From Candidatus Nanopelagicales bacterium (GTDB lineage: Bacteria; Actinomycetota; Actinomycetes; S36-B12; GCA-2699445), in NCBI GenBank assembly GCA_037045355.1, contig JBAOHO010000012.1, forward strand, positions 248,001 through 312,000: DNA of 64,000 nucleotides, written 5' to 3'. Numbering within the stretch: the stretch's first letter is position 1; each line of letters begins with the position of its first letter. Under the pieces are notes generated by a model. The model searched no databases and was not told the DNA's origin. It was given only the letters and a program-made list of their open reading frames with translations. Shown here in pieces: positions 37,316 to 45,570 of the stretch. Both the position numbers and the translations under genes were made by a program.

Positions 37316-38620
37316 GTGTCCCTGGATCGCCCCGGTTCGCGTCTGGATCCTTGGATCGGCGCGTACGCCGAGCGTGCGGCCGGTATGACCGCCTCCGAGA
37401 TTCGGGCCCTGTTCTCGGTGGCCTCGCGGCCTGAGGTCGTGTCGCTGGCCGGTGGGATGCCTTACGTGGAGGCATTGCCACTCGACGATCTGGCCGACAC
37501 CGTCGCGCGCCTGATCCGAGAGCGCGGAGCCACCGCGCTGCAGTACGGCTCAGGACAAGGAGACGTGATCCTGCGCGAACAGATCCTCGACGTCATGTCG
37601 GATGTCGGCGTGATCGCACACCCCGACGATGTCATCGTGACCACCGGCTCGCAGATGGCGCTCGACCTTGTGGTGCGCGTGTTCTGCAACCCCGGTGACG
37701 TCGTGTTGGTCGAGGCTCCGAGCTATGTGGGGGCGCTCGGCATCTTCCGGTCCTACGAAGTCGACGTCGTCCACGTTCCGATGGACGACCAGGGCCTGGT
37801 GCCGGAGGCGTTGGCCGAGGCGATCACCGCGGTGCGGGCCTCCGGCCGCACGCCCAAGATGATCTATACGATCCCGTCGTTCCACAATCCGGCCGGCATC
37901 ACCCAGCCCGCGCAACGCCGCAAGGAGGTCCTCGACGTCGCGATTCGGGAGAACCTCCTGGTGCTCGAAGACGATCCGTACGCCCTACTCGGATTCGATG
38001 GAACTGTTCCCCGGGCGATGCGCGCGGATGACTCCGAACAGGTCGTCTACCTGGGTTCGTTTTCGAAGACCCTCGCGTCCGGTTTGCGGGTCGGGTGGGC
38101 AGTCGCGCCCCATGGGGTGCGCGAGAAGCTGGTGCTGGCCGCTGAGGCAGCGGTGTTGTGTCCCTCCAACTTCACCCAGGGAATTGTGTCGGAGTTCCTC
38201 GCCACCCAACCGTGGCGCCGGCAGGTCGACGTGTTCCGGGGTGTGTATCGGGAGCGCCGTGATGCCCTGCTGGAGACGCTGACCGCGCAGATGCCTCCCG
38301 GCACCACCTGGACCGAGCCGGCGGGCGGCTTCTATTCGTGGCTGACTTTGCCCGAGGGTCTCGATGCGACTGCCATGTTGCCGCGCGCGGTGAGTGCGCT
38401 GGTCGCCTACGTCCCTGGGACCGGGTTCTTCACGGACGGACAGGGTCGACGCAACCTGAGGCTGTCGTACTGCTATCCCGAGCCGGACCGGATCCGCGAG
38501 GGCGTGCGGCGGCTGGCCACGGTCATGGAGGCCGAGTTGGAGATCGGACAGACGTTCGGGACTGCTTCGACGCTGCACCACCCCAGCGGCAGCGACACGC
38601 CGGGCCCCGATCTGGCCTGA
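37316..38620 (+). CDS. PLP-dependent aminotransferase (class I/II, 2-aminoadipate type)
   Basis: About 434 residues from GTG 37316, which has GAGGA five bases upstream. The fold-type I markers are EVVSLAGGMPYVEALP, the substrate loop LQYGSGQGD, TIPSFHNPAGITQPAQRR, the acidic PLP contact EDDPYALL, and the Schiff-base lysine in SFSKTLASGLRVGW. The closest known group is the MocR-like or 2-aminoadipate/aromatic transaminases that lack the GntR DNA-binding domain. The amino-acid substrate cannot be told. It stands between cwlM and the D-Ala-D-Ala ligase gene, so a role in supplying an envelope amino acid is possible but only inferred. Confidence 0.82.
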   Translation: MSLDRPGSRLDPWIGAYAERAAGMTASEIRALFSVASRPEVVSLAGGMPYVEALPLDDLADTVARLIRERGATALQYGSGQGDVILREQILDVMSDVGVIAHPDDVIVTTGSQMALDLVVRVFCNPGDVVLVEAPSYVGALGIFRSYEVDVVHVPMDDQGLVPEALAEAITAVRASGRTPKMIYTIPSFHNPAGITQPAQRRKEVLDVAIRENLLVLEDDPYALLGFDGTVPRAMRADDSEQVVYLGSFSKTLASGLRVGWAVAPHGVREKLVLAAEAAVLCPSNFTQGIVSEFLATQPWRRQVDVFRGVYRERRDALLETLTAQMPPGTTWTEPAGGFYSWLTLPEGLDATAMLPRAVSALVAYVPGTGFFTDGQGRRNLRLSYCYPEPDRIREGVRRLATVMEAELEIGQTFGTASTLHHPSGSDTPGPDLA

Positions 38621-38742
38621 TACCCGGCGATCACGGGCCGGTCTCCGCACTGATCAGTTGCCATCCCGAATCGGGGCCCGGGTGAATCCCTGATCCGATC
38701 CGGGGGCCGGATCGCCGGGGGGTCAGTGACACAATCGGCGTC

Positions 38743-39702
38743 ATGCCCGACTCCTCGCCGACCGTTCTGGTCCTGTGCGGGGGCCTGTCCCCCGAACGTG
38801 ACGTGTCCATCCGGTCTGGCCGCCGCGTGGCCGAGGCCCTGCGTGGTCAAGGGATGGCGGTCACCGTCTCAGATGTCGACGCCCAACTGTTGGGCAAGCT
38901 GAACGACGGGCCCCCCGACTGTGTGCTCCCGTTGTTGCATGGCGCTGCGGGGGAGGACGGCGCCTTGGCCGATGTCCTCACCACTTTCGGTCTGCCCTAC
39001 GTCGGCTCCCCGCCCGACGCCACCCGTATCGCCTTCGACAAGAGTGTGGCCAAGGCCGCGCTCCGACGGTGGGAGTTGGCGACCCCGGGGTCCGTGGCGC
39101 TGCCCCACACGATGTTCCGCGAACTGGGTGCGAACCAGCTTCTCGAGCGGGTCGTCGAGCGTCTGGGGCTGCCCTTGGTGGTCAAGCCCACGCGGGGGGG
39201 CTCATCGCTCGGGGCGGCTGTCGTGCACGACCCATCCGAACTCCCGGCCGCGATGGTGGGAGCGTTCGCCTACGGCGACGTGGCGCTGATCGAGCAGTGT
39301 GTCGTCGGCACCGAGGTGGCCGTGTCCATCATCGACACCGAGTCCGGTCCGATCGCGCTGCCCCCAGTCGAGATCGTTCCCGATGGTGGGTTCTACGACT
39401 ACAACGCCCGGTACACGGCCGGGCTGACCGAGTTCTTCTGCCCCGCGCGGATCAGCGAACCCGTGTCCCGCGCGGCCTGCGATCTGGCACTCGAGGTCCA
39501 CCGCCGGATCGGCCTGAGGGACTACTCGCGGGTCGACCTGATGATCGATGCATCCGATCGACCGACCTTCCTGGAGGTCAACATGGCTCCCGGAATGACG
39601 GAGACATCGTTGTTCCCGCAGGCGCTCGACGCAGCCTCGCGGGACCTGGGAACAGTCTTCGCCGCCTTGGTCCGCACCGCGATTGCCCGCGGTTCCCGAT
39701 AA
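38743..39702 (+). CDS. D-alanine--D-alanine ligase family protein
   Basis: A 319-residue ATP-grasp enzyme. The N-terminal domain has VLVLCGGLSPERDVSIRSG and LLHGAAGEDGALADVL, typical of Ddl. The ATP-grasp loop is PLVVKPTRGGSSLGAAVV, followed by IEQCVVGTEVAVSII and the metal-binding end YSRVDLMID, FLEVNMAPGMTETS. All active-site elements appear intact, so it probably joins two D-alanines for peptidoglycan. Whether it is the main Ddl or a second copy cannot be seen from this window. It is convergent with parB. Confidence 0.85.
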   Translation: MPDSSPTVLVLCGGLSPERDVSIRSGRRVAEALRGQGMAVTVSDVDAQLLGKLNDGPPDCVLPLLHGAAGEDGALADVLTTFGLPYVGSPPDATRIAFDKSVAKAALRRWELATPGSVALPHTMFRELGANQLLERVVERLGLPLVVKPTRGGSSLGAAVVHDPSELPAAMVGAFAYGDVALIEQCVVGTEVAVSIIDTESGPIALPPVEIVPDGGFYDYNARYTAGLTEFFCPARISEPVSRAACDLALEVHRRIGLRDYSRVDLMIDASDRPTFLEVNMAPGMTETSLFPQALDAASRDLGTVFAALVRTAIARGSR

Positions 39703-39739
39703 CTGCCTGCGGACCGCGCCATGGGGGATCTCTGCGGGT

Positions 39740-40708
39740 TCAGTCCCGGGGCTCGGTGAGGATCTGGTCGACGATGCGCGCCAGGTCATCGACGCCGCCG
39801 AACTCCACGACGATGCGGCCCTTGCCCGACCCGCCTTCGATTCGGACCCGCGTCTCGAGCCGGTCCGCCAAGCGGTCCGCCGCCTCGCGGTACTCCACGG
39901 GGGTTCGGGTCTTGCGGGAGCGACGCTTCTTGGCGTCGGGGGCAGCGTCATCGACCAGCACGAGCTCCTCGACGGCGCGCACGCTCAGCCCCTCAGCGAC
40001 GACGCGCATGGCCAGTTGTTCCATCCGATCGGCATCACCGGCTGCCAGGATCGCCCGTGCGTGTCCGGCACTCAGCACCCCGGCCGCGACCCGACGCTGA
40101 ACTGTCGGAGGCAACTTGAGCAAGCGCAAAGTGTTGGCCACCTGCGGACGCGAGCGCCCCACCCGCTGCGCCAACTCCTCCTGGGTACAGTCGAAGTCGG
40201 ACATGAGCTGGGAGTAGGCAGCCGCCTCCTCGAGAGGATTCAACTGGACCCGGTGGAGGTTCTCCAGCAGCGCATCGCGCAGCATGACGTCGTCATCGGT
40301 CTGACGGATCAGGGCCGGGATCCGGGTGAGGCCGGCCAATCGCCCGGCGCGCAAGCGACGCTCGCCCGCGACGAGTTCGAAGCCTTGCTCGGCTGGGCGC
40401 ACCACGATCGGTTGGAGCAGCCCGACCGTGGTGATGCTCTGCACGAGTTCGCTGATCGCGTCGTCGTCGAAGACCTGCCGTGGTTGCCGCGGGTTGGGGA
40501 CGACCTGATCGAGGGGGATCTCTCGGTACTGCAGTCCCGCCGCCGACTCGGTCATCGGCTCCTCACGCACTGCCGGGGGCGTTGGACGTAGGTCGATGAC
40601 CTTCTCGGTCGCTGGTGTCGATCCCTCGGCGACCACGACTGGCACCGAGACTCCTCCGCTCGGGATCAGCGCCCCGAGGCCCTTTCCGAGTCCGCGTCGT
40701 TGTGTCAT
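39740..40708 (-). CDS. parB: Chromosome partitioning protein ParB
   Basis: A 322-residue protein. It starts with the ParA-stimulating peptide MTQRRGLGKGLGALIPS. The ParB/Srx CTP-binding motif GERRLRAGRLAGL and box PNPRQPR follow, then a helix-turn-helix (TQEELAQRVGRSRPQVANTLRLLKLP) that reads parS. The C terminus is a dimerisation domain. ATG 40708 was chosen over the longer frame because of the conserved GLGKGLGAL start and the GAAGGGAAG site. It spreads from the parS sites inside parA and rsmG, a few hundred bases upstream, as a CTP-dependent clamp. It probably shares a transcript with parA. Confidence 0.95.
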   Translation of the reverse strand: MTQRRGLGKGLGALIPSGGVSVPVVVAEGSTPATEKVIDLRPTPPAVREEPMTESAAGLQYREIPLDQVVPNPRQPRQVFDDDAISELVQSITTVGLLQPIVVRPAEQGFELVAGERRLRAGRLAGLTRIPALIRQTDDDVMLRDALLENLHRVQLNPLEEAAAYSQLMSDFDCTQEELAQRVGRSRPQVANTLRLLKLPPTVQRRVAAGVLSAGHARAILAAGDADRMEQLAMRVVAEGLSVRAVEELVLVDDAAPDAKKRRSRKTRTPVEYREAADRLADRLETRVRIEGGSGKGRIVVEFGGVDDLARIVDQILTEPRD

Positions 40709-40821
40709 GTTCTTCCCTTCGTCCCGGGGCGTTCTGTTGTGTCGTCGCGAGTCGTGTGGCCGTTCGTGCTCTGTCCGGATGCCCGCATCATGAGCGAGGA
40801 GCGTCCGTTTAATCCGGTATG

Positions 40822-41922
40822 TCATGGAATGTTCGTAATGTCTGTTACATGGGTGTCAGGGACGTCCGCCTCAGCGACCGGTTCTGCGGTATCGGACGCT
40901 ATGGACTCGTCGGCGGACGCGGACCGGGCCGCACTCTCGACCGTCACCGGCGATTGTCCGGTCGCGAACTCTCGGGCTGCGGCCAGGTACGCGCGCGCAC
41001 CCGGGGACTGAGGGTCGTACTGGAGCACCGTCTGACCGTAGGACGGAGCCTCGCTGACCCGCACCGTGCGCGGGATGGTCGTGTCGAGGACTCGATCAGG
41101 GAAGTGTGTGCGGACCTCGTCGGCGACCTGAGGCGCCAGCTTTGTACGGCCGTCGTACATCGTCAATAGGATCCCGGTAATTGTCAGGCCGGGGTTCAAG
41201 TGCTCCTGGATCAGACCGATGGTGCCCAACAGGTGCGACAACCCCTCGAGTGCGTAGTACTCACTCTGCAGGGGAATCAGGACCTCTTGCGCGGCGACCA
41301 AGGCGTTGAGGGTCAGCAGCCCCAGGCTGGGTGGACAGTCGATGATGACGTAGTCAAGGCGATCGTGTGCGGTCTCGTGCTCGGAGAGGTAGGTCTGCAC
41401 CGCTTTGTGCAGCCGGTTCTCGCGCGCGACCTGGCTCACCAACTCGATCTCGGCGCCGGCCAGGTCGACTGACGCGGGCACTCCCCAGAGTTCCGGCAGA
41501 CCCGGAACTACCTGAACAGCGTCCAGTAGTGACTTGCCCCCCACGAGCACCTCATACGTACCGGTGACACCGGACTCATGGGGCAGATCCAAGGCGGTGG
41601 AGGCGTTGCCCTGCGGATCCATGTCGATCACCAGAACGCGTTGTCCCAGCAATGTCAGGGCCGCTGCCAGATTGACGGCAGTCGTTGTCTTGCCGACACC
41701 GCCCTTCTGATTGGCGACCGCGACGAGGCGAGTACCTGCCGGCCGAGGCAGAGGTTCGGATTCAGTCAGACCGAGGGCCTTGATCATGCGTTGCCGGGCG
41801 ATCACCTCCGGGTCGGGCTGCGGTAGCGGTGTTTCACGTGAAACAGTCGGAGTTTCGTCAGACACGGGCACTGGAGCCACGCATGTTCCCAGCGGGGGAA
41901 CCACTTCCCACGTTCCAGCCAC
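40822..41922 (-). CDS. parA: Chromosome partitioning ATPase ParA
   Basis: A 366-residue ParA/MinD-type ATPase. The deviant Walker A NQKGGVGKTTTAVNLAAAL is at residues 71-89. The Walker A' DMDPQGNAS and Walker B YVIIDCPPSLGLLTLNAL follow. About 60 residues precede the ATPase core and about 50 acidic, disordered residues end it. GTG 41922 has GGGAGGG five bases upstream. Residues 27-31 (VSRET) are encoded by a perfect parS site. It positions ParB-bound origins by ATP-dependent DNA binding. Confidence 0.95.
   Translation of the reverse strand: MAGTWEVVPPLGTCVAPVPVSDETPTVSRETPLPQPDPEVIARQRMIKALGLTESEPLPRPAGTRLVAVANQKGGVGKTTTAVNLAAALTLLGQRVLVIDMDPQGNASTALDLPHESGVTGTYEVLVGGKSLLDAVQVVPGLPELWGVPASVDLAGAEIELVSQVARENRLHKAVQTYLSEHETAHDRLDYVIIDCPPSLGLLTLNALVAAQEVLIPLQSEYYALEGLSHLLGTIGLIQEHLNPGLTITGILLTMYDGRTKLAPQVADEVRTHFPDRVLDTTIPRTVRVSEAPSYGQTVLQYDPQSPGARAYLAAAREFATGQSPVTVESAARSASADESIASDTAEPVAEADVPDTHVTDITNIP
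41830..41845. promoter_or_regulatory. parS: parS site inside parA
   Basis: A perfect 16-base parS palindrome, TGTTTCACGTGAAACA, near the 5' end of parA. It encodes TVSRET in the ParA frame. It is the loading site of ParB. Confidence 0.95.
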
Positions 41923-41963
41923 AGCACCCTCCCGGTCGAGATTCCCGGCGTCGAGAGTTCAGG

Positions 41964-42569
41964 TTAGGTGCTGCGGACGTGATACCGAACGACTGTCGTC
42001 GGCGGGTTGACAATCTCGCCACCCACCTGGAGGACCTCAGGATCGGTCAGGCCCAACCGGTCGGCCACCTCCGCGGCCGCTGCCACCTCTTGGGCAGCCA
42101 TCCGACCCTTGAAAGCCACGACCGTCCCCCGGGTCAGTGGCGCCAACCAGGGCAGAAGTCGGGGCAGTGGCGCCACGGCACGGGCTGTTGCTACGTCGAA
42201 CTCACCGGTCGGCAGATCTTCGGCGCGGGAACGCACCACCGAGACGCGGGCCCCCAACCCCAGGTGCGCAACGAGTTCGGACAAGAAGGTGGCCCGGCGT
42301 TGGAGGGACTCCACGCACGAGACCCTCAGATCGGGACGGGCGACCGCCCAGACCACCCCGGGCAACCCGGCTCCGGATCCCACATCCACCACACGCGCGG
42401 ATGCCGGGACCAAGGTGTTGTCCCACGCCACGACCGCGCAGTTGAGGATGTGCCGATCCCACAGGCGGTCTGCCTCACGGGGACCGATCAGTCCCCGTTC
42501 TATGCCGGGACCGGCGAGGAACTGCTCGAGCTCGCGCAGCCCTTCTGTTTCACGTGAAACAGCGCTCAC
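41964..42569 (-). CDS. rsmG: 16S rRNA m7G527 methyltransferase RsmG (GidB)
   Basis: A 201-residue SAM-dependent methyltransferase. It has the RsmG motifs LWDRHILNCAVV, the SAM-binding VVDVGSGAGLPGVVWAVARP, and TARAVAPLPRLLPWLAPL with FKGR. It methylates G527 (E. coli numbering) of 16S rRNA; loss of it gives low-level streptomycin resistance in several bacteria. The gene starts with a parS site that encodes AVSRETEG. Its ATG overlaps the jag stop by four bases (ATGA). Confidence 0.95.
   Translation of the reverse strand: MSAVSRETEGLRELEQFLAGPGIERGLIGPREADRLWDRHILNCAVVAWDNTLVPASARVVDVGSGAGLPGVVWAVARPDLRVSCVESLQRRATFLSELVAHLGLGARVSVVRSRAEDLPTGEFDVATARAVAPLPRLLPWLAPLTRGTVVAFKGRMAAQEVAAAAEVADRLGLTDPEVLQVGGEIVNPPTTVVRYHVRST
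42546..42561. promoter_or_regulatory. parS: parS site inside rsmG
   Basis: A second perfect parS palindrome, TGTTTCACGTGAAACA, eight bases inside the rsmG start, 716 bases from the first. It encodes the same VSRET peptide in RsmG. Confidence 0.95.
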
Positions 42570-43357
42570 GCCGGCGTGATCACCACGTAGCGATTCGGGT
42601 CGGTGCCTTCGCTCTCGCTGGCCAGGCCCGCCGCAGCGACAGCGTCGTGCACCACCTTCCGCTCGAACGCGCTCATAGCGGGCATCCGCACCGGCTGCGC
42701 ACTGTCACGAGCTTCCGTGATCGCATCCTGGGCCTGTCTCGTCAGCTCGGCGCGTCGGGTGGCGCGATGTCCGGCGATGTCGAGCATCAGCCGCGACCGG
42801 TGACCGGTTTCTCGGGCGACTGCGAGTCGGGTCAGGTCCTGCAGCGCCGTCAGGACCTTCCCGCGATCGCCGACCAGATGGGCCAAGTCGCCCTCGTTCA
42901 CCTCGATCACCGCAACAGCCGGCCGGTCGTTCTCGACGCTGATGTCGATATCGCCGTCCAGGTCGGCGATATCCAGCAGGCCCTCGAGGTAATCGGCGGC
43001 CACCTCGCCCTCATCCACCAACTCGGTACTGTCGTCCGACTCGGCGCCCTGGTCCGACACGGCCGCCTGGTCCGGCTGTGCGGTCCCCGCTGCAGCCTCA
43101 GGCTCGCCCTCCGAATCCGCGCCGCCGGACTGCGCAACCGCGTCGTCCCCGATCGCCTCACTGCCCGACTCAGCGTGCCCGGGACCGGCGGACTCCGAAG
43201 GTTCGTGATCCACAACGGGCACGGTTCCGCCGCTGGGAGTGTCCGGAGTACTCGCGCTGTCCGGACCGTTTGGACCGTCTGGACTGTCTGAATTGTCAGA
43301 GTTATCCGGAATATCCCCTTGGTGAACTGGGGAAGTTTCGTGGGCTTCCTGGGTCAT
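42566..43357 (-). CDS. jag: RNA-binding protein Jag/KhpB (KH-R3H)
   Basis: A 263-residue protein. The first 110 residues are very acidic and rich in Asp, Ser, Pro and Gly, with no known fold. Then come a KH domain (about 125-195; ISVENDRPAVAVIEVNEGDLAHLVGDRGKVLTALQDLTR) and an R3H domain (HRSRLMLDIAGHR..., PVRMPAMSAFERKVVHDAVA, GTDPNRYVVI). It binds RNA, probably with KhpA, and is linked to cell-wall synthesis in other bacteria. It is coupled to rsmG by ATGA and follows yidC by eight bases. The N-terminal Jag_N domain of firmicutes is absent, as usual in actinobacteria. Confidence 0.9.
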   Translation of the reverse strand: MTQEAHETSPVHQGDIPDNSDNSDSPDGPNGPDSASTPDTPSGGTVPVVDHEPSESAGPGHAESGSEAIGDDAVAQSGGADSEGEPEAAAGTAQPDQAAVSDQGAESDDSTELVDEGEVAADYLEGLLDIADLDGDIDISVENDRPAVAVIEVNEGDLAHLVGDRGKVLTALQDLTRLAVARETGHRSRLMLDIAGHRATRRAELTRQAQDAITEARDSAQPVRMPAMSAFERKVVHDAVAAAGLASESEGTDPNRYVVITPA

Positions 43358-43365
43358 GGTGTCTC

Positions 43366-44337
43366 CTAGTTGCTGCTGGAGGTCTGGTCGGGCGAGGCGC
43401 CGGGGCCCCGTTTGCGTTGACTGCGCGACTGCCGCTTGGGCTGCGCTCGTTTCACAGGTGCCGCGGGCGGGGGGGCCAAGGCCTCCTCCACGGTGGCGAT
43501 CTCGCCGCGCTTCACGGCTTTGCGTGCCTCTTTCTCAGCCTTGCGGGCTTCCCATGCCTCGTAGGCGGGGGTGTTCGGTTGGGGGTTGTTGCGGATCACG
43601 TAGAACTGCTGCCCCATCGACCACAGGTTCGTGGTGAACCAGTAGATGAGGACACCCACGGGGAAGTTGATGCCCCCGATGGCGAACATGAACGGGAAGA
43701 CGTAGAGCAGGATCTTCTGCTGGCGCACGATCGGGTTGTCGTCGGACATGTTCTTCACGATCAACTGGCGTTGGGTGAGGAACGTCGTCGCCGTCATGGC
43801 GATGATCAGGATGACGGTCAGAATGCGGGTGTTAATGGGGTTCGGGGTCTCGGCCGCGCCGAGGAACGTCCCGTACAACGGGACCCCGAAGATGGTCGCC
43901 TCACGCGCTTGCTGAAACAGGTCCGCGTACTGCTCCCACTTGAACACCCCCTCGGGAGTGTTCGTGGCGATACCCTGCAGCACACTGAACAGCGCGAAGA
44001 AGATCGGCATCTGCAGCAGGATCGGCAGGCAGGACGACAAGGGGTTGGTACCGGTTTCCCGGTACAGCTTCATCATCTCCTGCGACTGGCGCTCTCGGTC
44101 GCCGGCGTACTTCTTCTGGATTTCCTTGATCTGCGGCTGGATCAGCTGCATGTTGCGCTGAGCCTTGATCTGCTTGACGAACAGCGGGATCAGCAGAATC
44201 CGGATGACGACGACGAGACCGACGATCGACAGCGCCCAGGCCCATCCGCTCGCCTCTCCGAAGATGGCGCCGAACAGGCTGTGGAACTGGACGAGGATCC
44301 ACGAGACGGCAGTGCGCAGCCAGTCCAGTATGAACAC
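43366..44337 (-). CDS. yidC: Membrane protein insertase YidC
   Basis: A 323-residue protein of the short (Oxa1-like) type. It has five membrane segments: about 4-22, then WALSIVGLVVVIRILLIPLFVKQ with the conserved Arg in the hydrophilic groove. Next come SSCLPILLQMPIFFALF, ILTVILIIAMTATTFLT and PFMFAIGGINFPVGVLIYWF. The C-terminal tail is very basic (KRAQPKRQSRSQRKRG), which can bind ribosomes. It inserts proteins into the cytoplasmic membrane alone or with SecYEG. GTG 44337 is the start. In most relatives yidD lies directly upstream; here two extra genes intervene. Confidence 0.94.
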   Translation of the reverse strand: MFILDWLRTAVSWILVQFHSLFGAIFGEASGWAWALSIVGLVVVIRILLIPLFVKQIKAQRNMQLIQPQIKEIQKKYAGDRERQSQEMMKLYRETGTNPLSSCLPILLQMPIFFALFSVLQGIATNTPEGVFKWEQYADLFQQAREATIFGVPLYGTFLGAAETPNPINTRILTVILIIAMTATTFLTQRQLIVKNMSDDNPIVRQQKILLYVFPFMFAIGGINFPVGVLIYWFTTNLWSMGQQFYVIRNNPQPNTPAYEAWEARKAEKEARKAVKRGEIATVEEALAPPPAAPVKRAQPKRQSRSQRKRGPGASPDQTSSSN

Positions 44338-44395
44338 GGGCGAACTCCAGGCGAGCAGGGTGTGCCGTCCAGTGTGACTGCCGAATGAAGGAGAC

Positions 44396-44412
44396 GGTGA
44401 CCCGGGGTCACC
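44396..44412 (-). terminator. Possible hairpin between yidC and the upstream membrane gene
   Basis: Seven-base arms GGTGACC and GGTCACC enclose a three-base loop in the 104-base gap 44338-44441. It could reduce transcription from the accessory membrane gene into yidC. No T run follows, so it is only a candidate. Confidence 0.35.
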
Positions 44413-44441
44413 CCTCGCCGCTCAGCGACCGGACGTCAGGG

Positions 44442-45566
44442 TCACGACGATGTTCCCTGACCCACCGGGGCCGGGTCAACTCCCGCCACAGCAGCCTCGC
44501 CGTGAACCTGCGAGTCTTTCGTCCGCGACGTCCACCAGGCGACGATCCACCCGGTCACCGCCAGCACGGCAGCCGCCACCAGCATCGCCTGGAGGGGCAC
44601 CACCAGCACCGACAAGACCACCGCGATCACGCCGATCAAGAGCGCGCTGAAAACGGGGTGCCGCCAGAATCCGGGGGGACCGGCAGGAGTATCCGCGTAC
44701 GCCTGCAAGGCGCTGTACACGCTGCGGTACTGCACCACAGCGGACGCCACAACAACCAGCGAGAGCACCACACACAACACAGCACCTGGCAGCAGCGACC
44801 CGAACCCGACGTAGCCTGCGACGATCGCCAGCGAGAACGACGGCAGCGACATCGACCCGCCATTGAACGACAGCAATGCCACGAGGGCCACCAGCATGAG
44901 CACACCCGTCACGATGGTTCCCGCCACGATGGACCCACCCTCGCTGCGGATCTCCCGCAGTGCCGGGTTCGAGGCGGCCAGCACGAAGGTAACCAAACAG
45001 GACAGCCACGCTCCAGTGGACTGGGCGGCCGGCACGAGTGGATCAGCCAGAGTTGCGGGTGCACCCGCTATTCCCCCGATTGCGACCAGCACGAGGAACA
45101 AGACCAGCGCAATGACCGTTCCGGTGGAGACGATGCCCCGCTGCGCCGCCCCTCCGATCGCCGCGGCGACCGCGGCGACTGCGATGACGACCGCCACCGC
45201 CTCAGGACTGAGCAGTTCGAGAGGAGCCACGGCGCTGGCGCCCCAGCGCACCACCCCTGATCCCAGGACCACCGCGACCGCGGCGGCACAAAGCATCTGC
45301 CACCCCGCCGCGACCCAGTGATCCCGCGGCAACGTCAGGCTCGCTGGTCCGATCAGGGACGCGAGCATGCCGAGAACCACCGATACGGTCATGGCGAGGG
45401 CCGTGGTCAGGGTCCACCCACCGGCCGCGAAGAACGTTCCGGATACCGCGACCACCGGCAAACCGGCCATGAACGTGCGCATCCAAGTGCGCGGTACGGT
45501 CTGCTTGCCCGTGAGTCCGACGAGGGCCACCACTCCCATGGCCACTGCGATCAACGCGCTGATCAT
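44442..45566 (-). CDS. Polytopic membrane protein of unknown function
   Basis: A 374-residue, almost entirely hydrophobic protein with about eleven membrane segments from the start (MISALIAVAMGVVALVGLTG) and a short hydrophilic tail. The only notable polar element is a loop with TGKQTVPRTWMRTF. I do not recognise the family; a permease-like transporter is possible. ATG 45566 follows the lipase stop by four bases and uses a GGGGTGG site inside the end of that gene, so the two are coupled. This gene pair sits between yidD and yidC, genes that are normally adjacent. Confidence 0.7.
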   Translation of the reverse strand: MISALIAVAMGVVALVGLTGKQTVPRTWMRTFMAGLPVVAVSGTFFAAGGWTLTTALAMTVSVVLGMLASLIGPASLTLPRDHWVAAGWQMLCAAAVAVVLGSGVVRWGASAVAPLELLSPEAVAVVIAVAAVAAAIGGAAQRGIVSTGTVIALVLFLVLVAIGGIAGAPATLADPLVPAAQSTGAWLSCLVTFVLAASNPALREIRSEGGSIVAGTIVTGVLMLVALVALLSFNGGSMSLPSFSLAIVAGYVGFGSLLPGAVLCVVLSLVVVASAVVQYRSVYSALQAYADTPAGPPGFWRHPVFSALLIGVIAVVLSVLVVPLQAMLVAAAVLAVTGWIVAWWTSRTKDSQVHGEAAVAGVDPAPVGQGTSS

Positions 45567-45570
45567 GCCG

